From Chitinophagales bacterium (GTDB taxonomy: Bacteria > Bacteroidota > Bacteroidia > Chitinophagales > Saprospiraceae), in assembly GCA_013298955.1 (NCBI GenBank), contig JAAFJT010000004.1:1-64000 (forward strand): DNA of 64,000 nt. The letters run 5' to 3'. Below the pieces are notes generated by a model, which was given only the letters and a program-made list of their open reading frames with translations, was not told where the DNA came from and ran no database searches. Below are positions 16,048 to 24,891 of this stretch, piece by piece. The position numbers and the translations under genes were made by a program. Within the stretch, counting starts at the first letter, position 1. Each line of letters begins with the position of its first letter.

Positions 16048-17535
16048 ATGGGTATAAAAAACGTTTTGTTGTTAATTTTAACAATTACCACCTTGTTTAT
16101 CGCTTGTCGCAAACAAGACAATTTTATCACCGATACAGGTGCAAAACTTGCTTTTTCGCAAGATACGTTGCGATTTGACACGGTTTTCACCGCAATTGGG
16201 TCTGCAACCCGTTTTTTCAAGGTCAAAAATCCACATGCACGACCGATTCGCATCACTAAAATCGCATTGAGCAATCAATCGAATGCGACTTTTAACTTAA
16301 ATGTGGATGGGATTGCAGGTCGCTCTTTTGAAAATGTGGAAGTGCCGCCGAAGGATAGTATTTACGTTTTTGCAGAAGTGACCGTCAATCCAAACGCGCC
16401 TTTGAGCATCAGCCCGTTTGTGATTGCGAATGATGTTGTGTTTGAAACTAATGGCAATATTCAAAAAATTGTTTTAGAAGCATGGGGGCAAAACGCTAAT
16501 TACATACCGAGTCGATTTGGAAAAGGTAGTTTTACGGAGTTGGATTGTCAAGGTTCGACGGTGGTTTGGGATGATAAAAAACCATATGTGATTTACGGTA
16601 TTTTGTTTGTGAGCAATGGGATTTTGCGGATTTCGGCGGGGACGCGGGTGCATGTACACGGCGGTTTTAGCAAAAATCCGAGTCTCGGTTTGTACAATGA
16701 CGGTCGAATGTACATCCTCCCGTCTGCGCAATTGAAGGTGGAAGGCACCCGAGATAAGCCTGTTATTTTTCAAGGCGACCGTTTAGAAACGGAATTTAAA
16801 TCCGATGCAGGACAATGGAGTGGACTCATTTTATATCGCGGAAGTGTCGATAATCAATTGACACACACGATTATTAAAAATTCAAAATTTGGTGTATATG
16901 TTGATTCTGCTGCAACGTTGAATATGCAGTATAGCCAAATTTTCAATACAGAAGGGGCAGCATTAATTGGCTTTCGGGGAAGTATGACGGCGCAAAATTG
17001 CCTTTTTCATAATAATGGCGGCGGCACTTTGAATACCTTATATGGTGGCAATTACGATTTCACGTACTGCACGATGGCGAATTTGGGAACCACCAGCCCC
17101 GCCTTGAATTTGGGCAATTCGTATTGTGCGGCGGTGGATGAGCAGGGCAATTGTACGCGCCGCCCTGTGTATGCGTTGAAAGCAAACTTTACGAATTGTT
17201 TGATTTATGGCAACAAAGAAGATGAAATTGCTTTCGCCAATGCGAGTAAACCCAACAATTTCGACTTTTTGTTTAAAAATTGCATTGTTCGCGTCAAAGA
17301 TTTGACTAAAACGGAAAACACACCCGATTTTTTTACCAAGTGTACGGATTGCATCAATGCGCCGAGTGGTTCAAAAGTGTTTAAAAAGACAAGTGATTAT
17401 AATTTTCATTTAGATACGTTGTCCATTGCGTTCAAAAAAGCAAAACCTATTTCAAACATTTTGGATGATTTAGATGGCAAACGGAGAGATGTGAATACGC
17501 CTGATATTGGCTGTTATGATTTTCCAAATCGTTGA
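16048..17535 (+). CDS. Lipoprotein with Ig-like and right-handed beta-helix domains
   Basis: The 495-residue protein has a lipoprotein signal ending 'LFIAC' (Cys20). Residues ~35-140 form an Ig-like domain of the DUF1573/choice-of-anchor kind ('DTLRFDTVFTAIGSATRFFKV'). Residues ~150-470 have the irregular short-strand pattern of parallel beta-helix proteins ('TIIKNSKFGVYVDSA', 'NCLFHNNGGGTLN', 'DYNFHLD'). Such proteins often bind or cleave polysaccharides, but no catalytic residues can be assigned. The ending 'DLDGKRRDVNTPDIGCYDF' is a common beta-helix terminus. It is probably anchored to the outer membrane, and a SEC-C protein gene follows after 36 bases. Confidence 0.8.
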   Translation: MGIKNVLLLILTITTLFIACRKQDNFITDTGAKLAFSQDTLRFDTVFTAIGSATRFFKVKNPHARPIRITKIALSNQSNATFNLNVDGIAGRSFENVEVPPKDSIYVFAEVTVNPNAPLSISPFVIANDVVFETNGNIQKIVLEAWGQNANYIPSRFGKGSFTELDCQGSTVVWDDKKPYVIYGILFVSNGILRISAGTRVHVHGGFSKNPSLGLYNDGRMYILPSAQLKVEGTRDKPVIFQGDRLETEFKSDAGQWSGLILYRGSVDNQLTHTIIKNSKFGVYVDSAATLNMQYSQIFNTEGAALIGFRGSMTAQNCLFHNNGGGTLNTLYGGNYDFTYCTMANLGTTSPALNLGNSYCAAVDEQGNCTRRPVYALKANFTNCLIYGNKEDEIAFANASKPNNFDFLFKNCIVRVKDLTKTENTPDFFTKCTDCINAPSGSKVFKKTSDYNFHLDTLSIAFKKAKPISNILDDLDGKRRDVNTPDIGCYDFPNR

Positions 17536-17571
17536 TTTACAATCGTTTTATTTATTAAAATTTAAAATAAT

Positions 17572-19257
17572 ATGTTAAGCTACAATCAAACCTATTTTGA
17601 GAAAATGGGGGTAAAAATCACTACGGATACTTTGCCGCCGCCTTACGAAATGGCTTTACATCCCATCGTGCGTCAAGCATTGGATTTGGCAAATGCGCGT
17701 TATGTCAATAGTATGAGCGTTGCCAAAATGAAAAAATGGATACAACAATATCCACACGTTCCCCAATTTAAAAATTATTTGTCAACTTTATATGTGCGGC
17801 TCCAACAAACGCAAAATGCCAAAACAGCAGCTTTGGATTGTTTGGAAAAGCATCCTCATTATGTGTTTGGGAAATTGACCCTTGCCGATATTTATATTCT
17901 TGAAAAAAATTATGATAAAGCGGCGGAAGTCCTTGATATGCAGCAGGATGGCGCACAAGTCTTTGGAAATCAAGCGATTCTGAATGAAAGTGAATGGATG
18001 ATTTTTAATTATGGCATGCTGCGCATTGCCCTTGCCCAAGACAAAATGGATTTGGCAACGCAGTTGGCAGAGCGCGCTTGGCTTTATGACCCAAAACATA
18101 AACTCATCAAACCTATCATAGACGAGTTACTCAAAAAGCGTTTTGAGGCTTGGCAACCTCAAACAAAAAGTCCGAATCAACGGGTCAGTCAGTTTAAAGC
18201 CAATTATGAGCCAACTCCAACGACTCAAATGCCAATTTTTCAACATCCGATTATCGCAACCTTGTACGATTATCCGTTGGACGAATTGCCAGAAACCATC
18301 ATGGCAGAGATAATGGCATTGCCGAGAGCGACTTTAATAGCCGATTTGCGCTTGATGTTGCAAGACGCAGTAGCACGAAAATCCGTTATTTTTAAAATTA
18401 TAGACGCATTTGACCCCAAAAAAGCCGATTATCATCCAATTATGGACATCCCCGTCCATGCAGCGCACTTTTTGGGCGCGTTGCACGCGGAAGAAGCTTT
18501 AGAGGATTTATTGAATTTCATGCGGCAGTCGGATGATGCGCTTGAAAATTGGTCGTCTGATTTACCAGAGCAATATACGATACCGCTTTACTTTTTAGGA
18601 CACAATCGTTTGGTAGATTTGCAACATTTTGTGTTGCAAGGCGGCAATACCAGTATCAGCAAGATGGTGGTGTCAACGGCAGTGGCGCAAGTGGCATTGC
18701 AGGAACCCGAACGGCGTTCAGAAGTGATTGATTGGTATAAAGCAGTGATTCAAAATCACTTAGATAATCCAACAAATGATTATTTGATAGATTCTGAATT
18801 TATATCTTTTTTGATTAGTGATATTATTACGATTCGAGGCACGGAGTTGGAAACGGATGTAGAACGTTTGTTTCAAACAAATTGGGTTGAGACTTGGATT
18901 GAAGGCGATTGGCAATCGGTACAAAAAAAATTGTCGAAAAAACCACAATCTTATGATAAAATAATCATGCCGACAACGATTACTGAATTTTACGAAATGC
19001 CGCCTTACAATATGGAGGAAGAGGAGGAGGAAGATGAGAATATTATACTGTCAAAATCGCCTTTTGAGCAATATTTGTTGGAATGCCGATTGGGTAAAAT
19101 ACAGGACGCTTACAGGGAACCCATAACGCCCCAAGCCGTTCCAAAACAGGCTCCTGCGTTGAAAACGATTACCAAGTCGAATGTCCCCAAAGTAGGTCGA
19201 AATGATGCTTGTCCATGTGGCAGTGGCAAAAAATATAAAAAATGTCATGGTGCGTAA
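17572..19257 (+). CDS. TPR-like protein with C-terminal SEC-C zinc motif
   Basis: The 561-residue protein lacks a signal peptide and should be cytoplasmic. Residues ~60-200 are TPR-like helices ('[20 protein letters not shown]', '[18 protein letters not shown]'). The middle (~270-460) is helical and looks like the DUF1186 region often fused to SEC-C. An acidic stretch of consecutive glutamates lies near residue 483, and the last 21 residues are a SEC-C motif, '[18 protein letters not shown]', which binds zinc as in the SecA C-terminus. The role may be scaffolding or protein-protein interaction; no enzyme activity can be inferred. Confidence 0.75.
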   Translation: MLSYNQTYFEKMGVKITTDTLPPPYEMALHPIVRQALDLANARYVNSMSVAKMKKWIQQYPHVPQFKNYLSTLYVRLQQTQNAKTAALDCLEKHPHYVFGKLTLADIYILEKNYDKAAEVLDMQQDGAQVFGNQAILNESEWMIFNYGMLRIALAQDKMDLATQLAERAWLYDPKHKLIKPIIDELLKKRFEAWQPQTKSPNQRVSQFKANYEPTPTTQMPIFQHPIIATLYDYPLDELPETIMAEIMALPRATLIADLRLMLQDAVARKSVIFKIIDAFDPKKADYHPIMDIPVHAAHFLGALHAEEALEDLLNFMRQSDDALENWSSDLPEQYTIPLYFLGHNRLVDLQHFVLQGGNTSISKMVVSTAVAQVALQEPERRSEVIDWYKAVIQNHLDNPTNDYLIDSEFISFLISDIITIRGTELETDVERLFQTNWVETWIEGDWQSVQKKLSKKPQSYDKIIMPTTITEFYEMPPYNMEEEEEEDENIILSKSPFEQYLLECRLGKIQDAYREPITPQAVPKQAPALKTITKSNVPKVGRNDACPCGSGKKYKKCHGA

Positions 19258-19271
19258 TTGGGAGTGTATAA

Positions 19272-19395
19272 ATAGTTAAAATGAACGAATAGACAAAAAT
19301 AATACGGGCTAAAATGTTGATTTTCAAGGTCGTATAACGTTTGGAGGGTTTGAAACCCTCCAAACGTTGTTGTCGGTTTTTTTAATTCAACTCCT
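19272..19395. repeat. Copy of the ~124-bp AACGTTTGGAGGG element
   Basis: The core palindrome AACGTTTGGAGGGTTT/GAAACCCTCCAAACGTT is at 19336-19368. It is flanked on the left by AATACGGGCTAAAATGTTGA and on the right by GTTGTCGG and AATTCAACTCCT. Outer ends are weak inverted repeats. Order, spacing and length match the copy at 49573-49696. Confidence 0.85.
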
Positions 19396-19413
19396 AAAAT
19401 AGTACGCGGTAAG

Positions 19414-19495
19414 GTCTGAATTAGGATTTTTGGGATTTTTAAGATTCAATTAGAATTGATTTTTAGGATTTTACCCTAAAAATCCTAATTCAGAC
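19414..19495. repeat. Palindrome of the GAATTAGGATTTTTA family
   Basis: Arms GTCTGAATTAGGATTTTTGG (from 19414) and its complement ending at 19495 form a 21-base stem. The interior (19435-19473) holds further GGATTTTTAAGATT-like copies. A sister palindrome is at 55023-55089. It ends 13 bases before the dioxygenase stop and may terminate transcripts from either side. Confidence 0.75.
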
Positions 19496-19507
19496 CCACT
19501 TTTAAAA

Positions 19508-20386
19508 CTACCCAATTTTCAATGAAGTCATAGAAAACGAGCCACCAATTACCGCATCATTAAAAAACGCCACATTTTCCTTGCTTTCGCGCAAAGCAAT
19601 CGCGTACAACATAGGCAAATAATGGTCTGGCGTAGGCGCGGCAAGCCTTAATGCCGTACTATATTTTTCAAAATCAATCAAATCTTTATAATTATTTTCC
19701 AAAATCAGCTTTTTAAAACTTTCATTCGCCTCAATTGCCCAATCGTGTCCAAAATGCGTATTAAAATCACCTCGAATTTGAGCGTATTGAAAGTTATGAA
19801 CCATATTTCCACTACCGATAATCAGCACCCCTTTTTGGCGCAAACCCTGCAATTGTTTGGCTAAATCGTAATGATAAGCTGTATTTTTGGTGTAATCCAA
19901 GCTCAATTGCACCACAGGCACATCGGCTTCAGGGTACAAATGTCGCAAAACGCTCCAAGCCCCATGATCCAACCCCCAAGTCGTATCCAAGCCAACAGGC
20001 GCGGACTGAATGACGCGCTGCGTCTCTTCCGCAAGCCAAGTACTCCCATTCGCAGGATATTGAACTTCAAATAATTTTTGAGGAAAACCGCCAAAATCGT
20101 GAATGGTCTGAGGTTTTTGCAAGGCAGTCACGAAAGTACCTTTGGTTTCCCAATGCGCCGAAACCATCAAAATTGCTTTGGGTTTTGGGACATACATCAA
20201 CATATTTTTCCAACCACGTGTAAATTCGTTGTCTTCAATCGCATTCATCGGGCTGCCATGACCGATGAAAAGGACAGGCATTGGAACGTCCTGTGCTTTC
20301 CAATTTGCGGTTAAATGTTGGAAAGAACCGAGTGTAGTCATTGAGGATAAACCAATTATAGATTTAAGAAAATCTTTACGTTTCAT
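19508..20386 (-). CDS. ygiD: YgiD-type extradiol ring-cleavage dioxygenase (4,5-DOPA dioxygenase)
   Basis: The 292-residue protein belongs to the LigB-like extradiol dioxygenases. Visible metal-site segments are 'LFIGHGSPMNAI' near residue 40, 'ILMVSAHWET' near residue 73, 'GLDHGAWSVL' near residue 138 and 'GSGNMVHNF' near residue 192. YgiD opens the ring of L-DOPA to a betalamic-acid precursor in vitro; the physiological substrate in this phylum is unknown. It carries an N-terminal leader 'MKRKDFLKSIIGLSSM' of about 30 residues, absent in E. coli YgiD, so it may be exported. It is a single-gene unit. Confidence 0.85.
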   Translation of the reverse strand: MKRKDFLKSIIGLSSMTTLGSFQHLTANWKAQDVPMPVLFIGHGSPMNAIEDNEFTRGWKNMLMYVPKPKAILMVSAHWETKGTFVTALQKPQTIHDFGGFPQKLFEVQYPANGSTWLAEETQRVIQSAPVGLDTTWGLDHGAWSVLRHLYPEADVPVVQLSLDYTKNTAYHYDLAKQLQGLRQKGVLIIGSGNMVHNFQYAQIRGDFNTHFGHDWAIEANESFKKLILENNYKDLIDFEKYSTALRLAAPTPDHYLPMLYAIALRESKENVAFFNDAVIGGSFSMTSLKIG

Positions 20387-20560
20387 TGCAAAATGATTTT
20401 TTTGATTACGATAAACCTTTCGCCTGTTGTTATCTTTTTTTAAGTTTCACTCATTAACGCAAGTTGCAGGTTACTATTATTCAGAACTCCAATCATTGAG
20501 CCGTTTCGGAAAATTTAATAGATTTAAAAAGCAAAGAAACAAAAAAAAAGGGTTTCTTTG

Positions 20561-20568
20561 TAACTTTG
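20561..20568 (+). promoter_or_regulatory. Bacteroidota -7 promoter box
   Basis: TAACTTTG fits TAnnTTTG. Its predicted start point (~20574) lies next to a possible GTG start at 20576, which favours the ATG at 20597 for the gene downstream. Confidence 0.6.
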
Positions 20569-20596
20569 CTTTCGTTTGTGTCTAAAAAAATTAAAA

Positions 20597-22258
20597 ATGA
20601 TGCACTTCTTAATACGTATTTCAATTATAATCAATCTTTTAACTATCGTAGGTTGCGCCAATATCGTTCCGCCGACAGGTGGCAAAAAAGATATGATGCC
20701 ACCCAAAATCGTGCAAGCGCGGTCAACGCCGAATTTGCAAACTCATTTTAAAAAGCAAAATATTGACCTAACTTTTAACGAATGGTTGAAATTAGAGGAT
20801 GTTTATAATCAAGTTGTCGTATCGCCGCCTTTGAATGAGCGTCCTGAAGTCACCTTAGATGGCAAAATGGTGCATTTTAAGTTTGCAAAAGAGGAAGTTT
20901 TGCGCGAAAATGCCACTTATACCATCAATTTTGGTAATGCTGTGAAGGATTTTACGGAAGGAAATCCTGCGGAAAACTTGCGATTTGTGTTTTCGACAGG
21001 AGCTATTTTGGATTCGTTGCCGTTTCGGGCGCAAGTAGTAGATGCCGAAAAAGGCGAAATCATGGAAAATGTCTTGGTCATGTTGTACGATAACGCGGCG
21101 GATTCGGTGGTGCGCAAAATCAAACCGTTTTATTTCGCTCGAACCAATAAATTGGGTATTGCCCAAATCCAAAACATAAGAGCAGGAAAATTCAAGTGTT
21201 TTGTATTGAAAGACAATGATTTAAACTATCTTTTCAATCAAGATAATGAAACGATTGGTTTCCCCGATACGTTGGTGACGTTGCCGCAAAACGATACGAG
21301 TGGCATCAAAATCAGGGCTTTTGACCCGATTCCAAAATTGCGTTTAAAAAATAAAGAAACGAATAGTTATGGTTTTGTAAAATTTAATTTTACTGGTGAC
21401 GCACATAAAGCAAAGATTCGTTGGCAAGAGGGCGTTTCAAAAGTGTTATTGGATTATGGAAAAGAGGCGGGAAAAGACTCGGTTCGCCTTTGGTATGACC
21501 AGCCTTCGGATGCCGCATGGTACGCGTACACGCAGACCGACACAAATAAAATCGATACGATTCGCGTAAAACCCAACTCGAATCGGGCTGATTTTTTGAA
21601 AAAAAGTAAATTAATCGCTACATCTATCAAACAAAAAGTAGTAAATGAGCCTGTTTATCCATTGCCTGTACATCCGTTGAAAACACACATTATTCGATTC
21701 AATCATCCGATTTGGAACGTCGATACATCCAATATTTTTATTACAGATACGTTCTCTAAAAAACAGCCTTTTCGATGGGAACGAGATTCGTCGCAACCCA
21801 CCGTTTTGCATTTAAAACTAAAAACCGCTTGGGTAGAGGGCATGAAATATCAAGTTCACTTGTTGCCGAATGCGATTACGGATTTATTTGGCTTGAAAAA
21901 TGATAGTTTACAACAAAGTATAGTCATTCAAAATCGAAAAGAATTAGGTGATATTCAATTGAAAGTCAAAGGTTTAAATAAAGAAAAAAATTATATTATA
22001 CAAATTTTAACGGGTGGTAATCTTTTGGAAGTGCAATTTTTCGTGGATAAAGTGGTCTCTTTTGAAAAGCGGATTGAGGCAGTGAATCCTGATAATTACA
22101 CGGTTAAAATCATCGAAGATTTGAATCGCAATCGCGTTTGGGATACAGGCGATTATGATTTAAAAAGACAGCCTGAACGTATTTTTTGGAAAAAATTGGA
22201 ACAATTGCGCTCTAATTGGGAATTAGAAGCGGATATTTTATACGAAATTAAAAATTAG
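20597..22258 (+). CDS. Ig-like domain lipoprotein (SbsA_Ig type, Bacteroidota)
   Basis: The 553-residue protein begins with a signal ending 'IVGC', followed by 'ANIVPPTGGKKDMMPPK', a hallmark N-terminus of a widespread Bacteroidota lipoprotein family with a bacterial Ig-like domain. Residues ~55-120 read as the Ig-like domain ('LTFNEWLKLEDVYNQVVVSP', 'TINFGNAVKDFTEGNP'). The remainder is beta-rich, including a late 'DLNRNRVWDTGDYD' calcium-loop-like segment near residue 510. It is probably an outer-membrane lipoprotein of unknown role. An ATG at 20597 is preferred over an in-frame GTG at 20576 because of promoter position. Confidence 0.8.
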   Translation: MMHFLIRISIIINLLTIVGCANIVPPTGGKKDMMPPKIVQARSTPNLQTHFKKQNIDLTFNEWLKLEDVYNQVVVSPPLNERPEVTLDGKMVHFKFAKEEVLRENATYTINFGNAVKDFTEGNPAENLRFVFSTGAILDSLPFRAQVVDAEKGEIMENVLVMLYDNAADSVVRKIKPFYFARTNKLGIAQIQNIRAGKFKCFVLKDNDLNYLFNQDNETIGFPDTLVTLPQNDTSGIKIRAFDPIPKLRLKNKETNSYGFVKFNFTGDAHKAKIRWQEGVSKVLLDYGKEAGKDSVRLWYDQPSDAAWYAYTQTDTNKIDTIRVKPNSNRADFLKKSKLIATSIKQKVVNEPVYPLPVHPLKTHIIRFNHPIWNVDTSNIFITDTFSKKQPFRWERDSSQPTVLHLKLKTAWVEGMKYQVHLLPNAITDLFGLKNDSLQQSIVIQNRKELGDIQLKVKGLNKEKNYIIQILTGGNLLEVQFFVDKVVSFEKRIEAVNPDNYTVKIIEDLNRNRVWDTGDYDLKRQPERIFWKKLEQLRSNWELEADILYEIKN

Positions 22259-22336
22259 CTTAAAACAATTTTTGTTCAAAAGGCAACCCAATCAACAAAA
22301 ATAGCTATATTGTGGCTCATTTTAACGAAAAATAGG

Positions 22337-23239
22337 ATGACTAAAACCATTAATTCGCCCTTTCGATACGCAGGCGGTAAGTTTTATGCCAGAAAATTAA
22401 TATTGGAATATCTTACGCCGCATACGCATTATTTAGAACCGTTTGCAGGCGGAGCTTCTATTTTTTTTGCCAAAAATAAAGTGCGTAGCAATTGGCTCAA
22501 TGACCTTGACCCGAATTTAATCAATTGTTTGACCATGATTCGGGATTTTCCACAAGAATTGTCAACCGCTTTGAACGGTGAAATCGCAACCAAAGAACGA
22601 CATGCTTTTTATAAAAATGAGTTTGAACCCCAAAATGAGCTTGAAAAAGCATTGCGTTGGTATTATTTGAATCGAACTTCGTATTCTGGTATTATGAATA
22701 TGAAAAATTGTTATTTTGGTTACGGCGATAAATTTAGTATGCGTCCCGAAAATTGGGGAGCCAATATTTTGCGCACTTCCCACAAATTGCAGGGCGTGAA
22801 GTTAACTTGTCTTGATTTCGAGTCTGTTTTAAAACAAATCCCTACAAATGAATCGTATTTTTTGTTTATAGACCCACCTTATTTCAATGCAGCACAAGAT
22901 AAATTTTATACACATTCGTTTAGTGCACAAGATCATATTCGGTTAGCAGCATTATTGGAAGAGCATAAAAATCGATTTAATTTTCTGTTAACCTATGATA
23001 ATGCCTTAGAAATCAGGGAGTTATATAATTGGGCTGAAATTCATGACAAGGAATGGAATTATGCCATTAATCGTACAGATGATCAAAAAAATAAATTAGA
23101 GCGCAAAGGCACTCGATACAAAGGGCAAGAAATTTTCATTTTTAATTATACACATACGCCCCAGTTAAATTTGTTAGATTTCTCCTTGATAGAGCCGCAA
23201 ATCGGTTTTTTGGAGGATGCGATGGAACACATTGTTTGA
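22337..23239 (+). CDS. D12-class DNA adenine-N6 methyltransferase of a type II R-M system
   Basis: The 300-residue protein is a Dam-like (D12 class, alpha group) N6-adenine methyltransferase. 'PFRYAGGKFYARKLI' near residue 9 is motif X/I with the SAM-binding glycine pair; 'YLEPFAGGASIFF' near residue 36 is motif I; 'FLFIDPPYF' near residue 180 is catalytic motif IV (DPPY). It uses S-adenosylmethionine to methylate adenine and would protect the host from the nuclease encoded opposite. I use the ATG at 22337 rather than an upstream TTG at 22310. Its 3' end overlaps the convergent nuclease gene by 66 bases. Confidence 0.88.
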   Translation: MTKTINSPFRYAGGKFYARKLILEYLTPHTHYLEPFAGGASIFFAKNKVRSNWLNDLDPNLINCLTMIRDFPQELSTALNGEIATKERHAFYKNEFEPQNELEKALRWYYLNRTSYSGIMNMKNCYFGYGDKFSMRPENWGANILRTSHKLQGVKLTCLDFESVLKQIPTNESYFLFIDPPYFNAAQDKFYTHSFSAQDHIRLAALLEEHKNRFNFLLTYDNALEIRELYNWAEIHDKEWNYAINRTDDQKNKLERKGTRYKGQEIFIFNYTHTPQLNLLDFSLIEPQIGFLEDAMEHIV

Positions 23240-24031
23240 TTCATTAATATAATGCCAAGTTTCAGTAGGTATATAACGGTTTGCGGGAAATTTGATAATC
23301 GGATAATTGGGAATAAAACCACAATTTTGTTTATCTGCACATTTCGTTCGGGTACAAATATGTGGATTTGCTGTCGTAATCGCTAAATCAGCAGAAGGTG
23401 CGATATACATCGCGTGATAAGCAAATTTTTGTAAATGAGTGATAGATTCGTTGTGAAACGAAGCAAGTTGTTCCAAAAAATGGATACCTTCCTTAGAAGG
23501 TTGCCATTCATAAGCATCCGTTTCATCATTGGTTTCGTAAAACGCATTGCCAATACTTGTAATAACTGCATCAAAATCAGTAGGCAAATATTGGTCATTG
23601 TGAACGGATAAAAGGGCTTCTGAAATGCCTATTTTTTTGGACAATTCAGCCACTTTTGCAGTGCCGAGTGTCCGAGAACGCATACATTTGACCTTAATTG
23701 CTGTACTACCGTCTTTTTGCAAACGGAAATTGCCTTTGCCTGCTAACTTACATTCAACACGAATTATTTTGCGCGTAGGTTTGTGAATCACTCGAATATC
23801 AACATCATGCAGACCAAATTGTGCATTGACAGCAGGTTTATCAACAATCCACTCCGTTGTTGGAAGGATTTGTTGCAAACGTAATAAGGCAGAAAACTCA
23901 AAAGCTTTGCCTCGAACCATTGGAATTACCTTCGGTTCATTCAGAATTTCGGCTAAATAGGAAAGTGGAATATCATATTTCAAGCAATATTGCTTTATTT
24001 TTTCAATCCAAGTTAAATTATTTTCTAACAT
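23174..24031 (-). CDS. Putative type II restriction endonuclease (PD-(D/E)XK)
   Basis: The 285-residue protein pairs with the methyltransferase by position. 'HDVDIRVIHKPTRKIIRVECKLAGKG' (residues ~74-98, written as D-x-n-ECK) has the spacing of a PD-(D/E)XK nuclease core, with D76/D78, E92 and K94 as candidate metal ligands and catalytic lysine. A cysteine cluster near residue 238 ('CTRTKCADKQNC') may bind zinc or shape the DNA-binding part. No named restriction enzyme family is recognised, so the target is unknown. A minus-strand promoter TATCTTTG sits at 24067-24060. Residues are counted by eye and approximate. Confidence 0.7.
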   Translation of the reverse strand: MLENNLTWIEKIKQYCLKYDIPLSYLAEILNEPKVIPMVRGKAFEFSALLRLQQILPTTEWIVDKPAVNAQFGLHDVDIRVIHKPTRKIIRVECKLAGKGNFRLQKDGSTAIKVKCMRSRTLGTAKVAELSKKIGISEALLSVHNDQYLPTDFDAVITSIGNAFYETNDETDAYEWQPSKEGIHFLEQLASFHNESITHLQKFAYHAMYIAPSADLAITTANPHICTRTKCADKQNCGFIPNYPIIKFPANRYIPTETWHYINESNNVFHRILQKTDLRLYQGEI

Positions 24032-24059
24032 TTTGTTTTATTAACATAAAATATATGGG

Positions 24060-24067
24060 CAAAGATA
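24060..24067 (-). promoter_or_regulatory. Bacteroidota -7 promoter box
   Basis: Minus-strand TATCTTTG, the best consensus form of TAnnTTTG, lies 28 bases upstream of the restriction endonuclease start at 24031. Confidence 0.65.
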
Positions 24068-24123
24068 AATTTATATGTTCAAATGAGTGGTATTTTTTAT
24101 TCAAAAATAAAAATTTAAATTTT

Positions 24124-24861
24124 ATGAAATTACAAGCCATTAATTTGGTTAAAATATATGGCAAACGCCAAGTCGTTACGGATGTTTCTTTTGAAATCAA
24201 TACAGGAGAAATTGTTGGACTTTTGGGTACGAATGGCGCGGGTAAAACGACTTCTTTTTATATGACGGTTGGTTTTATCAAGCCTAATTCGGGGAAAGTG
24301 TTTTTGGGCGATGAGGAAATTACCCAACTCGCCATGTATAAACGCGCTCAAAAAGGCATCGGATACCTGCCGCAAGAAGCCTCTGTATTCCGTAAGTTGA
24401 GTGTTGAGGACAATATCAAAGCGGTTTTGGAAATGACGAAATTGAGTACTACCCAACAAAAAGAGAAGTTAGAATCGTTGATTGCAGAATTTAATTTGGA
24501 AAAAGTGCGCAAAAGTTTAGGCGATATGCTTTCGGGTGGAGAACGCCGTAGAACGGAAATCGCTCGCGCATTGGCAACGAGTCCGAATTTTATTTTGTTA
24601 GATGAACCTTTTGCGGCGATTGACCCGATTGCAGTGGAAGATTTACAAAACATTGTTTTGCATTTAAAAACCCAAAATATTGGCATTCTCATTACAGACC
24701 ATAATGTGAAAGCGACTTTATCCATTACGGATAGAGCTTATTTGATGTCAGAAGGCAGGATTGTTAGGGCAGGCTCTGCGGAGGAATTAGCCCAAGATGA
24801 ATTGGCGCGAAATATCTATCTCGGACAAGATTTTGAATTAAAAAGACGCGTTATACATTAA
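24124..24861 (+). CDS. lptB: LPS export ABC transporter ATP-binding protein LptB
   Basis: The 245-residue ATPase has Walker A 'GTNGAGKTT' near residue 37, the signature 'LSGGERRRTEIARAL' near residue 138, and Walker B 'FILLDEPFAAIDPIAVEDL' near residue 158, followed by the switch 'ITDHNV'. The 'FAAIDPIAV' and 'AYLMSEGRIVRAG' segments are typical of LptB, which powers LptFG to extract lipopolysaccharide from the inner membrane. The frame is open upstream to 23857, but that part overlaps the nuclease gene and lacks homology, so ATG 24124 is the start. The M16 peptidase gene follows after 30 bases. Confidence 0.92.
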   Translation: MKLQAINLVKIYGKRQVVTDVSFEINTGEIVGLLGTNGAGKTTSFYMTVGFIKPNSGKVFLGDEEITQLAMYKRAQKGIGYLPQEASVFRKLSVEDNIKAVLEMTKLSTTQQKEKLESLIAEFNLEKVRKSLGDMLSGGERRRTEIARALATSPNFILLDEPFAAIDPIAVEDLQNIVLHLKTQNIGILITDHNVKATLSITDRAYLMSEGRIVRAGSAEELAQDELARNIYLGQDFELKRRVIH

Positions 24862-24891
24862 GATTCTTTTCAACAAAACCTATTTGCTACA

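Noticed and set aside
23857-24123. An 89-codon upstream extension of the LptB frame.
   Set aside because: It overlaps the restriction endonuclease gene on the other strand and encodes nothing LptB-like; ATG 24124 gives the normal LptB length.
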